Origin: Methylocystis echinoides
Lineage (GTDB): Bacteria; Pseudomonadota; Alphaproteobacteria; Rhizobiales; Beijerinckiaceae
Length of the DNA: 64,000 bases
Direction: 5' to 3'
Assembly (NCBI RefSeq): GCF_040687965.1
Contig: NZ_CP156087.1
Coordinates: forward strand, 62,001-126,000
The notes under the pieces: model-generated
Told to the model about the DNA's origin: nothing
Seen by the model: only the letters and a program-made list of their open reading frames with translations
Database searches by the model: none
Part shown: positions 42,756 through 52,800 of the stretch, one piece after another
How positions within the stretch are numbered: position 1 is the stretch's first letter
How the letters are laid out: every line of letters begins with the position of its first letter
Made by a program: the position numbers and the translations under genes

Positions 42756-43559
42756 CTAATGCGACGATGCGCGTTCGAGATAAACGATGACGTTTCCGAG
42801 TGAATCGGTGACGCGGCGCTCCACGCAGCCGCCGTCGAGCAGCGACTGGCAGAACTGGCTTGAGGCCAGGATGCAGGGACTATTCGCAGTGCCGCCGCCG
42901 CGGTAGCCAGCGCCGCAAATCGCATTGGTGGCGAGAAGCCCGCTTCCCGAGGAGAAGGACGTAAAACTCATGCCGCGCGCGGCCTGGCTCGCCTGCGACA
43001 CGCGCATCATATTGATCGCGTGATAGGCGCTGGCGAGCAGATTGGCCGTTGCGAGCACCTGGTTCCAGCTGACGCCGTTCTGCGTCCCGCCAGAGGAATT
43101 CTGGTCATAGCCGGCCATGATCGTCGGCGACCCGCCGATGAGGCCGGAGGCGCTCTGGTAGGTCGGCCCGTTGCTGACGATCGTCGCCTGCGTCGCCGTA
43201 TTGCCCGCGACGACGTCCCCCGCGGCCGACCCGAAATTTTGCGTCGCCAACGTCGCCCCCGTGGCGTTCGTCGCGGGCGCAGCCGGGCTTTGCGGGTCGT
43301 AGTTCTGGACGGCGGCGGCGCCCGCGGACGCACTGGGCGTCGCAGTGTTGTTCTGCACCGCGCCCCTTTGGCCGGTGTGGATCGCGCAATCGATCCCCTT
43401 CTGTCCATCGCGCTGCTTTTGTTGCACCGGAACCAGGGTGGTCGTCAGCGCCGAGGTCTGAATCTTCTGCGTGAGTTGCTCGGCGTCCTCAACCGGAATA
43501 TCGGCGAGGGCGGCGGTCGCTGAGCCGAGAAGAAAAGCTGACGTGAGGAGAAGGCGCAT
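42756..43559 (-). CDS. Additional secreted T4SS-operon protein
   Basis: The 267-residue product sits between virB4 and virB5, coupled to the virB4 stop (ATGC on TGATG). It has a signal peptide (LLLTSAFLLGSATAALA), a Gln/Thr/Ala-rich middle (VQNYDPQSPAAPATNATGA) and a C-terminal part with four cysteines (TNAICGAGYRGGG, SPCILASSQFC, GGCVERR), which suggests two disulfides. It may be a second VirB5/TrbJ-type or a pilus-associated protein. No named family was recognised with confidence. Confidence 0.6.
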   Translation of the reverse strand: MRLLLTSAFLLGSATAALADIPVEDAEQLTQKIQTSALTTTLVPVQQKQRDGQKGIDCAIHTGQRGAVQNNTATPSASAGAAAVQNYDPQSPAAPATNATGATLATQNFGSAAGDVVAGNTATQATIVSNGPTYQSASGLIGGSPTIMAGYDQNSSGGTQNGVSWNQVLATANLLASAYHAINMMRVSQASQAARGMSFTSFSSGSGLLATNAICGAGYRGGGTANSPCILASSQFCQSLLDGGCVERRVTDSLGNVIVYLERASSH

Positions 43560-45970
43560 CAGGCCGGCCTTCCCATGAAAACCGGCAGCCAGGCCTCGGG
43601 CGCGCTCCCGACCTTCCCCATTAACGAATAGAGCTCGGAAACCGTCTCGGTGCGCCCGGAGAGCACCTTGATGAACTCCGGCATGCCGCCGAGGTCCAAT
43701 CTGGCGATGACCGAATCCTGCCCGTGTTTGATCAGAAAGGACCGCGCCTCGGGGGCCGTTTCCCTGATCCAGCGCATTTCCCGGTCGGAAAGCTGGAAGG
43801 CCCTGCGGTAGCTATCGTCATCCGCCTTGGCGTTGGCGAAGAACACATTGGTCGCGGTCTGCTCAATCAAAGTGTTTGCGGCCTTGGAGCGCACGATGTC
43901 GGCGGCGCTTTGGGTGCCAAAGCCAATGACGCCGTTCTGCTTGCGCAGGGTCTTGAGCTTGTCCTTGATAAAGTACGAGAAAATCTCGTCGTCGAGCAGC
44001 CGCCAGCCCTCGTCGAGGAAGATCATGATCGGCGTCCCGTCGATCAGCTCCTCGATGCGATGAAAAATATAGAGCAGCGCCGCCGTGCGGATTGTCGGAT
44101 TGTCGAGGACGCGCGTCATGTCGAAGCCGAAAACCGCGTTAAGCGAAAAGCGGTCCTCGGGGTTATTCAACAGCCAGCCATTCTGGTCCTTGCGGATCCA
44201 CGGCTCCAGTCGCGAGGCCAAATCGCCCTCGCTCGCCTGAATGCGTCCCCGCAGCAGCGATTGGAAAGCCGGAAGGTTGCGCCCCTCCCGCGGGCCGGAG
44301 ACGACGGTCTTGATCGCGTTGCGGATGACCTGCTCTTCCGTGGCCGAGAGATCCGTGTCCGCGCCGCCCTTGGGCCGCAACAGGAAGGAGAAGAGACGGT
44401 AGAGAAATTCCCGCGTCTCCCCGCCGTCGGGCAACATGAGCGGGTTGAAGCCCGTGGCGGTTCCAGGCTCGAGCGCCTCATATTGGCCGCCGAGCGCCCG
44501 GATGAAAATTTCCGCGCCGCGGTCCTTGTCGACGAAGACGAGCTTGGGCCGCGGCGTTAGCCGCTGGGCTTGCGCCGCGATGAAGGAAAGCCACACGGTC
44601 TTCCCAGAGCCAGAGGGGCCGACGACCGTGAAATTCCCGAGATCCGCGACATGGAAATTGTAGAAATAGGCCGTTTGCGAGGCCGTCTGGAACACCGAGA
44701 TCGCCGGACCCCAGTGGTTCCCGGCGGGCGAGCCGCTCGGGAAATTGTGCAAGGAGACGAAGCCTGCGAGATTCTTCGAGCTGATGATGGAGTTCCGGGC
44801 GATATAGGGAAAGTTTCCGGGCCACTGCGCCCAGAAGGCCGGCTCCATATTGAGGTCTTCGCGCACCCAGATCACGGAGCGGTCGGTGAGCGCGGCGCCT
44901 GCCGCCGTGACCGTCGCGTCGACCTCCTGCATGCTCTGGCCCAACGCCAGCACCGTCATATGGTGCTCGCCATAAAGGGCCTCGGAGGCGAGCAGCTCGT
45001 CCCGCGCGTCGTTCAAATGCTCGGCGACAATGGAGCCCGCCTCGTCCGACATATCGACCTGGCGCGCGACGCGGTCGATATGCGATTGGGCGACGGGCCG
45101 GTCGATGATTGCGAAGGATTGCGTGACGATCAATTCGTGCGGGATGGTGAGGAGGTTGTCGAGAAAGCCTGGCCCCGTTTGCGCCGGATATTCCCTGACC
45201 GACAGCACCGCGCCAAAACGGGTCTCGCTCGCCGATGCGCCGCGGATCTCGAGCGCGTTCTTGCCAAAGAACACGCGCTTCGTCGCCAGCGCCTGATCGA
45301 GCGACATTCTGGGAAGGTGCATCGGCCTCGGGATGGCGCCATTGCCGAGCTGCACCAGGAATTCGAGTGGCTCAGAGCACCAGACCCCTGCCCGCTTGAC
45401 GACCTTGAGAAGGCGCGGACGATAGGCGGACATGGCGGAGAGGACCGCCGTCGTAACGTCCCGCAGTTCAGCTTGCGCTTCTTGCCGGTCGAAGGAGCCG
45501 CCGTCGCCGGTCTTCTTGCCCAGGACCGTCTGCATCAGCGATTCAAAGGTTCCGGCGTGGCCTTGCAGGGGCCTGCGGATGATCGTGAGGTACAGGTCGT
45601 TGACGAACATCCGTCGCGTCGAAAGCGCCCTGTGATAGCGCTCGTCGAGCTCCCGGCAGAAGGCGTTATCGAAACTCGACGGGATTGTCGGTTCGATCTC
45701 CCGCCGGATGATATGCGAATACAGCGCGAAGCGACTGTTGCCCAGCGTGCGCACGAGATCGTTGCGGCCGAGCATGCGGACGTTAATGCTGGACCAGTCC
45801 GCCGTCTGGAACGAGAAGCCTTCCAGCTTGATGAAGTTCATCAAGAGGCCGGACTTGGATTTGACGATAAAGTCGTCGACGTGGCGCAGATACGGCAGGT
45901 GTGACGAGACCGGGCGTTCCCGCCGCGACACCGCGCCAAAGCTCATCTGGTCCTGCAGCGCCCGCAGCAT
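43559..45970 (-). CDS. virB4: VirB4 ATPase
   Basis: The 803-residue ATPase energises pilus assembly and transfer. The N-terminal CagE/VirB4 domain has VDDFIVKSKSGLLMNFIKLE. Walker A is in FTVVGPSGSGKTVWLSFIAA near residue 460, Walker B in PIMIFLDEGWRLLDDEIFSY near 660, and IGFGTQSAADI follows. ATG 45970 is preferred; an in-frame TTG at 45982 overlaps the virB3 stop. Confidence 0.93.
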   Translation of the reverse strand: MLRALQDQMSFGAVSRRERPVSSHLPYLRHVDDFIVKSKSGLLMNFIKLEGFSFQTADWSSINVRMLGRNDLVRTLGNSRFALYSHIIRREIEPTIPSSFDNAFCRELDERYHRALSTRRMFVNDLYLTIIRRPLQGHAGTFESLMQTVLGKKTGDGGSFDRQEAQAELRDVTTAVLSAMSAYRPRLLKVVKRAGVWCSEPLEFLVQLGNGAIPRPMHLPRMSLDQALATKRVFFGKNALEIRGASASETRFGAVLSVREYPAQTGPGFLDNLLTIPHELIVTQSFAIIDRPVAQSHIDRVARQVDMSDEAGSIVAEHLNDARDELLASEALYGEHHMTVLALGQSMQEVDATVTAAGAALTDRSVIWVREDLNMEPAFWAQWPGNFPYIARNSIISSKNLAGFVSLHNFPSGSPAGNHWGPAISVFQTASQTAYFYNFHVADLGNFTVVGPSGSGKTVWLSFIAAQAQRLTPRPKLVFVDKDRGAEIFIRALGGQYEALEPGTATGFNPLMLPDGGETREFLYRLFSFLLRPKGGADTDLSATEEQVIRNAIKTVVSGPREGRNLPAFQSLLRGRIQASEGDLASRLEPWIRKDQNGWLLNNPEDRFSLNAVFGFDMTRVLDNPTIRTAALLYIFHRIEELIDGTPIMIFLDEGWRLLDDEIFSYFIKDKLKTLRKQNGVIGFGTQSAADIVRSKAANTLIEQTATNVFFANAKADDDSYRRAFQLSDREMRWIRETAPEARSFLIKHGQDSVIARLDLGGMPEFIKVLSGRTETVSELYSLMGKVGSAPEAWLPVFMGRPA

Positions 45971-45978
45971 CAAGCCCC

Positions 45979-46275
45979 TCAAATCTTATAGGAGTCGCAA
46001 CCCCAAAATTCTCGGGAACGCGGCGGGCACTTGGAAGATCTCACGAACAGGACCTCGAAGATCCGGTCGTCTCTCAAGGTCATGACGTAGCCGAAGAGAT
46101 GGAAGGGGATGATCCAGAGGAGGTTGAGCAGGTTGTGGGTGGCGAGGAAGATCACCGAGGTCACCACCATCTCGAACATGAAATACATGTAGGGGACGCC
46201 GACGATGGTCGGGGCCCGGGTGAGCGCCTTGACGAGCGGGACGATCATCGGCTTCTCGAGATCGGCGTTGCTCAT
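45979..46275 (-). CDS. virB3: VirB3 inner-membrane protein
   Basis: The 98-residue protein has PMIVPLVKALTRAPTIVGVP followed by paired membrane helices (YMYFMFEMVVTSVIFLATHN, LLNLLWIIPFHLFGYVMTLR) and ends with the VirB3-type cytoplasmic FEVLFVRSSKCPP. It starts two bases after the virB2 stop. Confidence 0.88.
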   Translation of the reverse strand: MSNADLEKPMIVPLVKALTRAPTIVGVPYMYFMFEMVVTSVIFLATHNLLNLLWIIPFHLFGYVMTLRDDRIFEVLFVRSSKCPPRSREFWGCDSYKI

Positions 46276-46277
46276 CG

Positions 46278-46592
46278 TCAGCCACCGACGGAGGACTGGA
46301 AGAACTGGACGATTTGCGTCGAGCCGAAGACCAGCACGATGCCGAAGATGATCGACCCTGCGATGCCCCAGGTCATGCGCCCCGCCCAAGCCAGGAAGCC
46401 CGCAGCGATGACGGCGAGAATGGCGAGTGACGTCGAGATCGGCCCCGTGAGGGTCTGCACCAGCGTTTGCAGCGTCGACTGCACGGGGGAAAGCGTGCCG
46501 CCCGTAGCAAAGGCCGGAGAGCTCATGTGGAGCAACGCCAGCGCGCCAAGCAGGTAAATTCGGCGCGGGCCAATGTTCTTAAAATGCCTCAT
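46278..46592 (-). CDS. virB2: VirB2 major pilin
   Basis: The 104-residue prepilin has a long signal (RIYLLGALALLHMSSPAFAT) and two hydrophobic helices (TSLAILAVIAAGFLAWAGR and WGIAGSIIFGIVLVFGSTQ) joined by a short basic loop, the VirB2/TrbC pattern. The start overlaps the virB1 stop as ATGA. Confidence 0.88.
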   Translation of the reverse strand: MRHFKNIGPRRIYLLGALALLHMSSPAFATGGTLSPVQSTLQTLVQTLTGPISTSLAILAVIAAGFLAWAGRMTWGIAGSIIFGIVLVFGSTQIVQFFQSSVGG

Positions 46593-47311
46593 TCCTGTTC
46601 ACCATTCTGTTCGACGTTCCAAACGAAGCCCGAGCGCCAATTTTTGTCCTTGGCGCTTTCCTGCTGCCGTGCCGTGGCCGGAGGGCCGCGCTCATCACCT
46701 GTCCTTCCGCTGATCTTGGGCCAGTCGTAGAAGTCATTCACGACCGCGGCGACGAAGCTCACCGTTTCCGGATACGGCGGGACGCCGCCATGCGCGAGAA
46801 GCGCCTTCTCGCCAGCGTTGTAAGCGGCGAGGATGAACAGCGGATTCCGATAGCGGCTGTGCAAGTCGCGCAGAAACCGGACCCCGCCTCTGACGTTGTC
46901 GGCGGGGTCGCAGATATTGACACCGATATGTTTGGCTGTCTCGGGCTCGAGCTGCATGAGTCCGATCGCGCCGCGAGGCGAAACTGCGTCGCTCTGAAAG
47001 TGAGACTCGGCGCGCGCCACAGCCAGCACGAAGTCAGGGTAGAAATTCTCCTCGCGGGCGATTTTCTCGACGAGGTCGCGCGCGGCGCTGGCCGGCATTG
47101 GCCCGGGTCCCGGGCAACTCTCGGTCTTCTTCGCGCCGCCTTCAGTCGCGCGCTCGACCTCTGAGCCCGCGACGGGCGCTGGAACCACCTTTCCAGACGG
47201 CGAGACCATCGCTTCCAGGGCGTGCCCGCGCGCGATCAGCGCCGCTTCGCCCGCGAGAACTTGCGATGCAGCGCCTAAAGCGAAGATAATTCCGAGAGCG
47301 GCGCCGCGCAT
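46589..47311 (-). CDS. virB1: VirB1 lytic transglycosylase
   Basis: The 240-residue protein has a signal peptide and an SLT domain at about residues 85-200: catalytic Glu in VLAVARAESHF, SPRGAIGLMQLEPETAKHIG and FILAAYNAGEKALLAHGG. The long linker before it is Lys/Glu-rich with one Cys (TESCPGP). It opens the cell wall for the transfer channel and is the first gene of the operon. An AT-rich palindrome lies 15 bases before its start, and AGAGGCAAG is its ribosome site. Confidence 0.88.
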   Translation of the reverse strand: MRGAALGIIFALGAASQVLAGEAALIARGHALEAMVSPSGKVVPAPVAGSEVERATEGGAKKTESCPGPGPMPASAARDLVEKIAREENFYPDFVLAVARAESHFQSDAVSPRGAIGLMQLEPETAKHIGVNICDPADNVRGGVRFLRDLHSRYRNPLFILAAYNAGEKALLAHGGVPPYPETVSFVAAVVNDFYDWPKISGRTGDERGPPATARQQESAKDKNWRSGFVWNVEQNGEQE

Positions 47312-47326
47312 CTTGCCTCTGTGTTC

Positions 47327-47343
47327 TAGTAAAATATATACTA
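47327..47343. promoter_or_regulatory. AT-rich palindrome controlling the virB operon
   Basis: TAGTA and TACTA arms around AAATATA, a perfect 17-bp palindrome, lie just before virB1. On the minus strand TATATT inside it could act as a -10 box. Confidence 0.65.
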
Positions 47344-47590
47344 AACAAACTCGGGCCCGCGGCGCAAGCGCCTCGAGACGTAATTTTTCACCGACGCCGG
47401 GAGCTTCCGGCGGGATCCCGGCTATGGAATGCTGGCTGTGCCTACGGGCTCCGAGGAACCAATGGTTGAAACTGGCATTTTAGACAGTGCCTTAGAGCGC
47501 ACCAGGAATTCGTGTGGCGGTTCGATCGAGATTGATCCGTTTTGGCGCCGGCGCGCAGTGCCCCTGTCTGTCAAGCGGGCGGCGGTTCTA

Positions 47591-47612
47591 CGCTAAAATA
47601 TATTCTAGAGCG
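47591..47612. promoter_or_regulatory. AT-rich palindrome before the first small duplicated gene
   Basis: CGCT and AGCG ends enclose AAAATATATT. It is the last copy of the shared motif, 155 bases before the 72-residue gene and 250 bases from the virB site. Confidence 0.55.
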
Positions 47613-47619
47613 TCTCTGG

Positions 47620-48020
47620 GGGCTCCCTCTTTAAAGCGACGAGCGTTCTTGGCTCTACGCGTCACGCCTTCCATCGCGCTTGCTTTCATTCCTCGGGGGC
47701 CAGGATAGTTGTGAGGATGCTGGTTTTGCGACATTCTTGCATGAGTACGAGTTCTGAGAGGTCGCCCATGACGAACGACGCCATTGCTCAACTCTCAATC
47801 GTCACGGAAGCGTTGACGGAGATTGTCGACTTGGCGACAGCTCGATCGAGCTCGGTCGCTCTGTCGAATGATCTGCTCGATCGAATGGGGGAAATCGCTG
47901 CGGGAGCGCTCACAGCCGCCGCAACCTACGGGCAGTTGCCGCCGTTTCCGATGGAGGTCGGTTTTCGCGGGGAGACGCTAAATTAGCGTCGCTTGATCGC
48001 TGAAGCGCGCTTCTAGCTTT
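47620..48020 (+). repeat. Duplicated segment, copy A
   Basis: This segment matches 58575-58970 in the same direction. The match covers the upstream stretch with ATAGTTGTGAGGA, the whole small gene and the following TTAGCGTCGCTTGATCGCTG. The copies are about 11 kb apart. Ends are approximate. Confidence 0.75.
47768..47986 (+). CDS. Small duplicated protein, copy A, 72 residues
   Basis: The product begins MTNDAIAQLSIVTEALTEIV and continues DLATARSSSVALSNDLLDRM; it is helical and ends with PPFPMEVGFRGETLN. GAGAGG lies before ATG 47768. An earlier in-frame ATG at 47741 is also conserved in the other copy. Between the copies most differences are conservative (S/A, A/S, V/L), so the protein is probably made. 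No family was recognised. A coiled-coil or small regulatory role is possible. Confidence 0.65.
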   Translation: MTNDAIAQLSIVTEALTEIVDLATARSSSVALSNDLLDRMGEIAAGALTAAATYGQLPPFPMEVGFRGETLN

Positions 48021-48642
48021 CTTCGATTAGCGCAGTTGAGGAGGCGCCGAGTTGGGCGTTAACATGCACCGCTAGCCAAACCGTCGGCTCGGTCGCATCG
48101 GTCCATTCGATCCGATGCCGAAGACGCGCGGGTATTTCGACATAGTCCCCCGGACGCAAAATGCATGGAGCATCCTCCCCCTCGAACAGCAGTCCTGCTG
48201 AGCCGCTCAGCAGGATGACCCATTCGGTCTGCTCTTGGTCGTACCAATAGCCAGCCGGGCTTGCTTGGCCAGTCGAGACGATGCGTTCGATCCGCGCGCC
48301 CGGCAGCTCGGCCAAGGCGGTAAATTCCACCTCGGTCAGATGCTCGGGGATGTTGGCAAACAGATTACCGGCTGCGAGCATCGCGTCCCTCCCTGTGGCG
48401 GCATTCCTTACATCTTCATGCACCCCGTGGCCCGCTAAATGGAAGTAGTCACGCCTTCCGGTGAGCATCAGCGCAAGCCCGTCGATCGCTGCGACGACGG
48501 TCGACGATGAGTGATACAAAGGGCCGCAGATCTCCATGCGCGACTGTTCGCGCGTGATTTTCTCCCGGCACGCGCCGATCGCCGACAAGAGACGCTCGCG
48601 ATCGACGAAGCGATCCGACCGGCGGTTCGGTTTTCGGGGCAT
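48013..48642 (-). CDS. Cupin-domain protein
   Basis: The 209-residue protein has a helical N-terminal part and a cupin barrel in its C-terminal 100 residues: GYWYDQEQTEWVILLSGSAG, LLFEGEDAPCILRPGDYVEI and PARLRHRIEW. The metal-binding His/Glu set is only partly kept (EQTEW, RLRHRIEW), so it may be an enzyme or a sensor. A helix-turn-helix was not found in the N-terminus. It lies opposite the PLD pseudogene, with a short gap between their starts. Confidence 0.7.
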   Translation of the reverse strand: MPRKPNRRSDRFVDRERLLSAIGACREKITREQSRMEICGPLYHSSSTVVAAIDGLALMLTGRRDYFHLAGHGVHEDVRNAATGRDAMLAAGNLFANIPEHLTEVEFTALAELPGARIERIVSTGQASPAGYWYDQEQTEWVILLSGSAGLLFEGEDAPCILRPGDYVEIPARLRHRIEWTDATEPTVWLAVHVNAQLGASSTALIEES

Positions 48643-48707
48643 GGACAGGGCCTCTGTTGTTCTGTATTTGTTCTTATACGAGCGCGGCGGCGTGGAGAAG
48701 GCCGAAA

Positions 48708-49468
48708 ATGGGGTGGAGGGCTTGGAAACGAATTGGCGGCGGCGTGGTCCTGGCGTTTGCGGCGCTCGGTCTCCTCCCCGTGTTCGCGCCGCCAGCCAGC
48801 GGCGGGGAGGTGGAAATCCACTATGCGCCTTCCGAGAACCTCGAACACGTGGATGTCGGTCTGCTGCGCTCGGCGCATGCGAAGATTGACATGGCGGCTT
48901 ATTCCCTGACCGATTGGCCGGTCATCGACGCCCTAATTGACGCCCGCAGGCGTGGCGTCGCCGTCCGCATCGTTCTCGATCCGAGCCAGCAGCATGCCTT
49001 CGACCGACTCCGCGAAATCGCAGGGGCCATCCGCATGAAGGCGCAGGGCCCTATATGCATCTCAAGTCCTATGCGATCGACGGCCGGATCCTGCGCTCGG
49101 GGTCGGCAAACTTGTCAGCCTCGGGCCTGAAACAGCAGGACAATGATATCGTTGTCGTTCGTGAGCCTTCTGCAGCCAACGCCTTCGAGGCTCGCTTCGA
49201 GCAAATATGGGCGGGCGCCAATCCGCTGCCGCCTCCCGGCAATCAATTTGCGAATCCTGCCCCCTCCCCCGCGCTAAAGTCGGAAATGGCGGGAACTGAG
49301 AGCTGCCTGATCAAGGGCAATATCAGCCGCAGCGGCGAGCGTATCTATCATGTGCCTGGGGACCACACATATGCTCGCGTGCGGATGGACAAGGGGCGTG
49401 ACAAGCGCTGGTTCTGCACCGAGGAGCAGGCCGTCGCAGCGGGCTGGCGGAAAGCTTCAACCTGGTAG
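48708..49468 (+). pseudogene. PLD-family nuclease with C-terminal sunset-type domain, frameshifted
   Basis: The first half (from ATG 48708) has a signal peptide (GGGVVLAFAALGLLPVFA) and a PLD-type start, EIHYAPSENLEHVDVGLL with AHAKIDMAAYSLTDWPVIDA. The catalytic HKD motif appears only in another frame, as MHLKSYAIDGRILRSGSANL. The break is at about 49047-49053 (CAGGGCCCTATATG), where one missing base would restore the frame. The second part continues NLSASGLKQQDNDIVVVREP and ends with a small basic domain (HVPGDHTYARVRMDKGRDKR, WFCTEEQAVAAGW) often attached to secreted nucleases. It could be inactive or have an assembly error. Confidence 0.75.
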
Positions 49469-49810
49469 TCTTATCAAAATAGGGGCGCGACTCTGTACCT
49501 TGCCCCCACGCGCACAGGCGGCTTATTTCGGAGACCGCTCGTTTAGCATGCGCTCCTGGAGAAACGTTGAACGACCGCATTCTCGCCGTCGATTTTCTCA
49601 ATAATGAAGCGGTTGTCAAAAACGTCAGTTAGGCTGCGGCATTGCCGACCTTGGTTTGCGGAATTTCAGGGCTTGTTGAAGAGATAGAACACCTAAGCAC
49701 ACCTATTCTCGACCGTCTACGACGCCGCAGAGATTGGATGTGTCTCGCGATTTCGAACGCCTCGACTACCGGCAGCAGCCCAGATCTCTGTATGGTATTG
49801 TAAAGATGGC
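49469..49810. other. Intergenic stretch without a recognised gene
   Basis: Open frames here are short and lack supporting sites. A few words resemble a decayed end of a mobile gene, but nothing can be named. Confidence 0.35.
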
Positions 49811-52800
49811 TTATGCGAAGCGATGCAATCTTACATGAGGGCATACCTTCTGCGCGATCGCGCATAGATGCTCATGGTGGGTCAGATAAATCACCTGACC
49901 GACCTCGGCCATCTTCGCCAGGAGTCCGAATGCCTCTTCGGCGCGCTCGTCATCGAAAGTCTCCATAATGTCGTCTGCGACGAAAGGAACGCCTGACGGC
50001 GGCTGTCGGCAATTGACGTATTCCTGATAGCCGGCGACGCGAAGAGCCAGGTAAAGCTGGAACCGCGTCCCCTTGGACATCTCTCTTGCTAGGCGTGAGC
50101 CGCCGCCATTCGCGACAACCCCAACCAGCGTTTCACTCGCGCCGTCGGGCACCGTAGCCAGCTTGCTGTAGGCGCGGCGGCTTATCGTTGCAAAGGCCTC
50201 AGACGCGTTGGCGAGCATCGAGCTGCGGTGCTTCTCGCGATAGATCCGCAATGCTTGCTCAGCCGCAACTATACCGGCGCGCATGCGGAGCCACCGCTTT
50301 GCTTTATCTTCGATCTCGAGACAAACTGTGCGACGCTTCTCTTCGATCAAAGCCACGGCGTCGTCGCCGCCAATTGCAGCAAGCTGCTCCTCGTATTTTG
50401 CCTTCTCGGAAAAATGTTGCATCTGCCTGCCATCAGCGTCTTTGAATCGGTTTTCAGCAGCCGCTTTCTCAGTGGACAGCGCAGCCAGGTCGATCTTTTC
50501 CAAGACAGCCTCCGCGTCTTCGAGCGTAGCGACGCCCAGCGCTTTCAACATGTGACCTTCTTCCTCAGCCTTGCGCGCCAGAAGGTCCGCCTTGGTTTTC
50601 GCCTCATCAAGCCGAACAGCAGCCTCGGCAAGCGTCTTGACGTCCAGCTGCTCTAGGACGCCCTGACGTCCTTTTCGATGATCTTCGATAAGGTCGATAT
50701 GGGTAATTTGCTTGACCTTCGAAGTTTCAAGGTCGGTTTTTTTCTCGCTTAAAATCAGATTGTGCTCCTTAGCCAGCTTGACACGCGCCTCAAGCTCTTC
50801 AAACAAGGCCAAGGTCGGGCGGTTCTTGCTATCTTCGCCCATATCGACCGCAAGCGACTGAACATCCGTTTCAAAAGCCTTCTTGTCGCGCTCCATCTTG
50901 TCGATACGTCCTTCGAGCGTCGTGCGATCGGAAAGCGCCGACTTCAGTTCGACCAATTTGGACAGGATTTCGCTCACCAACGAGGTTGTCGGATTTTTAT
51001 GGGTTTCGCCAATCCAGCACGAGCCGACAGCCTGGATCCATTGTCCTTTCCAGCGATCGATCTCCCGCTGCGCCTCGTCGCGCTCCGCCACGCGTTTCGC
51101 CAGCGCGCGTTTGGCAGAATCGACTGCCTCCACGCGCATCTGCAGTGACTTAGCCTCGTCTATTGCCGCCTCTGAGAGGAGCAGCATCGCATCAAGGCCT
51201 GCGCTTCGATCCTGCGAAACGCCAGCTTTCTCCATCGTTGTCGCGAGTTTTTCGACGGCCAAAGTGAGGTCGTCTTCAGCCTCGCCAAGCGCTCGCTCGG
51301 CCTTCATGACCTCATCCCGGGCTCCCGCGGCATCCCTGAATTGCAACGCCCATCCGGCAAATTCAGCAGGCGTCATCGTCCCAAGAAAGTCAGATGAGAC
51401 GGCCCTGATCGACGCTGCAACCTCGTTACGAGCGTCTTCGAGGCCGTGATTAGCTTCCTCCAGAAGCTCCTCGGCCCGCCTTAATCCTCGCTCTTTGACC
51501 TCGATATCCTCAAGTGTCCGATTGACCTTCACAATTTCGGAAACGTGGCTGAAACGCGCAGACACTGCTAGGTCGTCCCTGCGCATTTTTCCTTCAAAGG
51601 CGTCCGCTGTGCCAGCGCTTAACTCACGACGATGTTCTGCCCAGGCCCATTCGCGATCGGCGCGCCTCTGGGTCGCTTCGCCGTCAGAAATAACGCCTGC
51701 GGTCACGGCCAACGCGTCCCGTTGCGCACAGAGTTCCGAAAGTTCGTTCGTCAGCCGGGCCACAACGCTTTTTTGATCATTAAGCGCATTTTCCGCCGCG
51801 TCGATCTTTGTTTTCCACCGCTCGATCTGCGCGGCGTCGGGAAGGCGTATGGACGCGAGATCGTCTGATCCGCCGCGCCAGGGCGCGAGCGGCTTCATCT
51901 TGTCCGCCAGGATCTCTCGCCAAGCCTTCAGCGCCTTGGCCGCCACCACGCGCGCATTATCAAGAGAAGCCCTGCGAATATCCGCTGCAATCGATGCGAG
52001 AATTTTCAGAGACGCGGAATCGCCGGCGCCCGCCCTCGTTTGAAGCGAAGAGAGTTTGCCACTCTCCTCCTCAAGCTCCTTTTCTGCGTCCGACCACTCC
52101 TTCCTGGCGCTTTCCAGCAAGGCCAAAACCCCTGACTCGCTTTTAATGAGGTCTCGCAACGGGACAATCACACTTGCGTCAAGCAACAGCGCCTTCGGGT
52201 CCTCCTCGCCTTTCCGGCCGATCTCATGCAGTATTCCGGCGATATCTTCCGAAAGTTTTTGAACCTGTGGCTTCAGCTTGGGGATGTCTAGAACTGCGCC
52301 ATTGAAGCGGCTCTTTAACTCCCAGATTGTCGGGAGGCGCTCCGACACGGCAAGCGCCTTCTCGTCAACAACAATACTTTCAATCTTTTCCGTCAGCTCT
52401 CTAATATCGGAAACGACGTTCTCGAGATCGGCTTCCAGCCTGATCTCTCTCGCCTGCAGCTGTGTGACCTGTTCCTTCAGGCCTGGTGGTACAAGAGGAA
52501 TGTTTTCTAACGCCGCCAGCTTAGTGGATATATCCTTCAGAGTTTCTAGGCGCGGGAGAGCCCCCTCTAAGTTTTCCAACTCGGATTTATCAGCCAGCGC
52601 CTTTGTCCGCTCATTTAATGCCTTGCGATATCGTTCCTCGGCCTCACGACTGTCATCCAGAAGCTTTCGATAAACCTTCACGAGGGTGTCGATCTGACCC
52701 TTCTGCTCGGCAAGTTGATCCAACTGCTTCTTCAGTTCTGCAAGTTCGGTCTTGTGCGCTCTCTTCCTGAAAAACTGATCGCATTCCTCGCGCAGACCCT

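Noticed and set aside
35235-46000. Long plus-strand open frames at 35235-36689, 37932-39371, 40573-41853 and 44570-45904
   Set aside because: They are antisense to virD4, virB10, virB6 and virB4, whose motifs and start-stop overlaps are clear.
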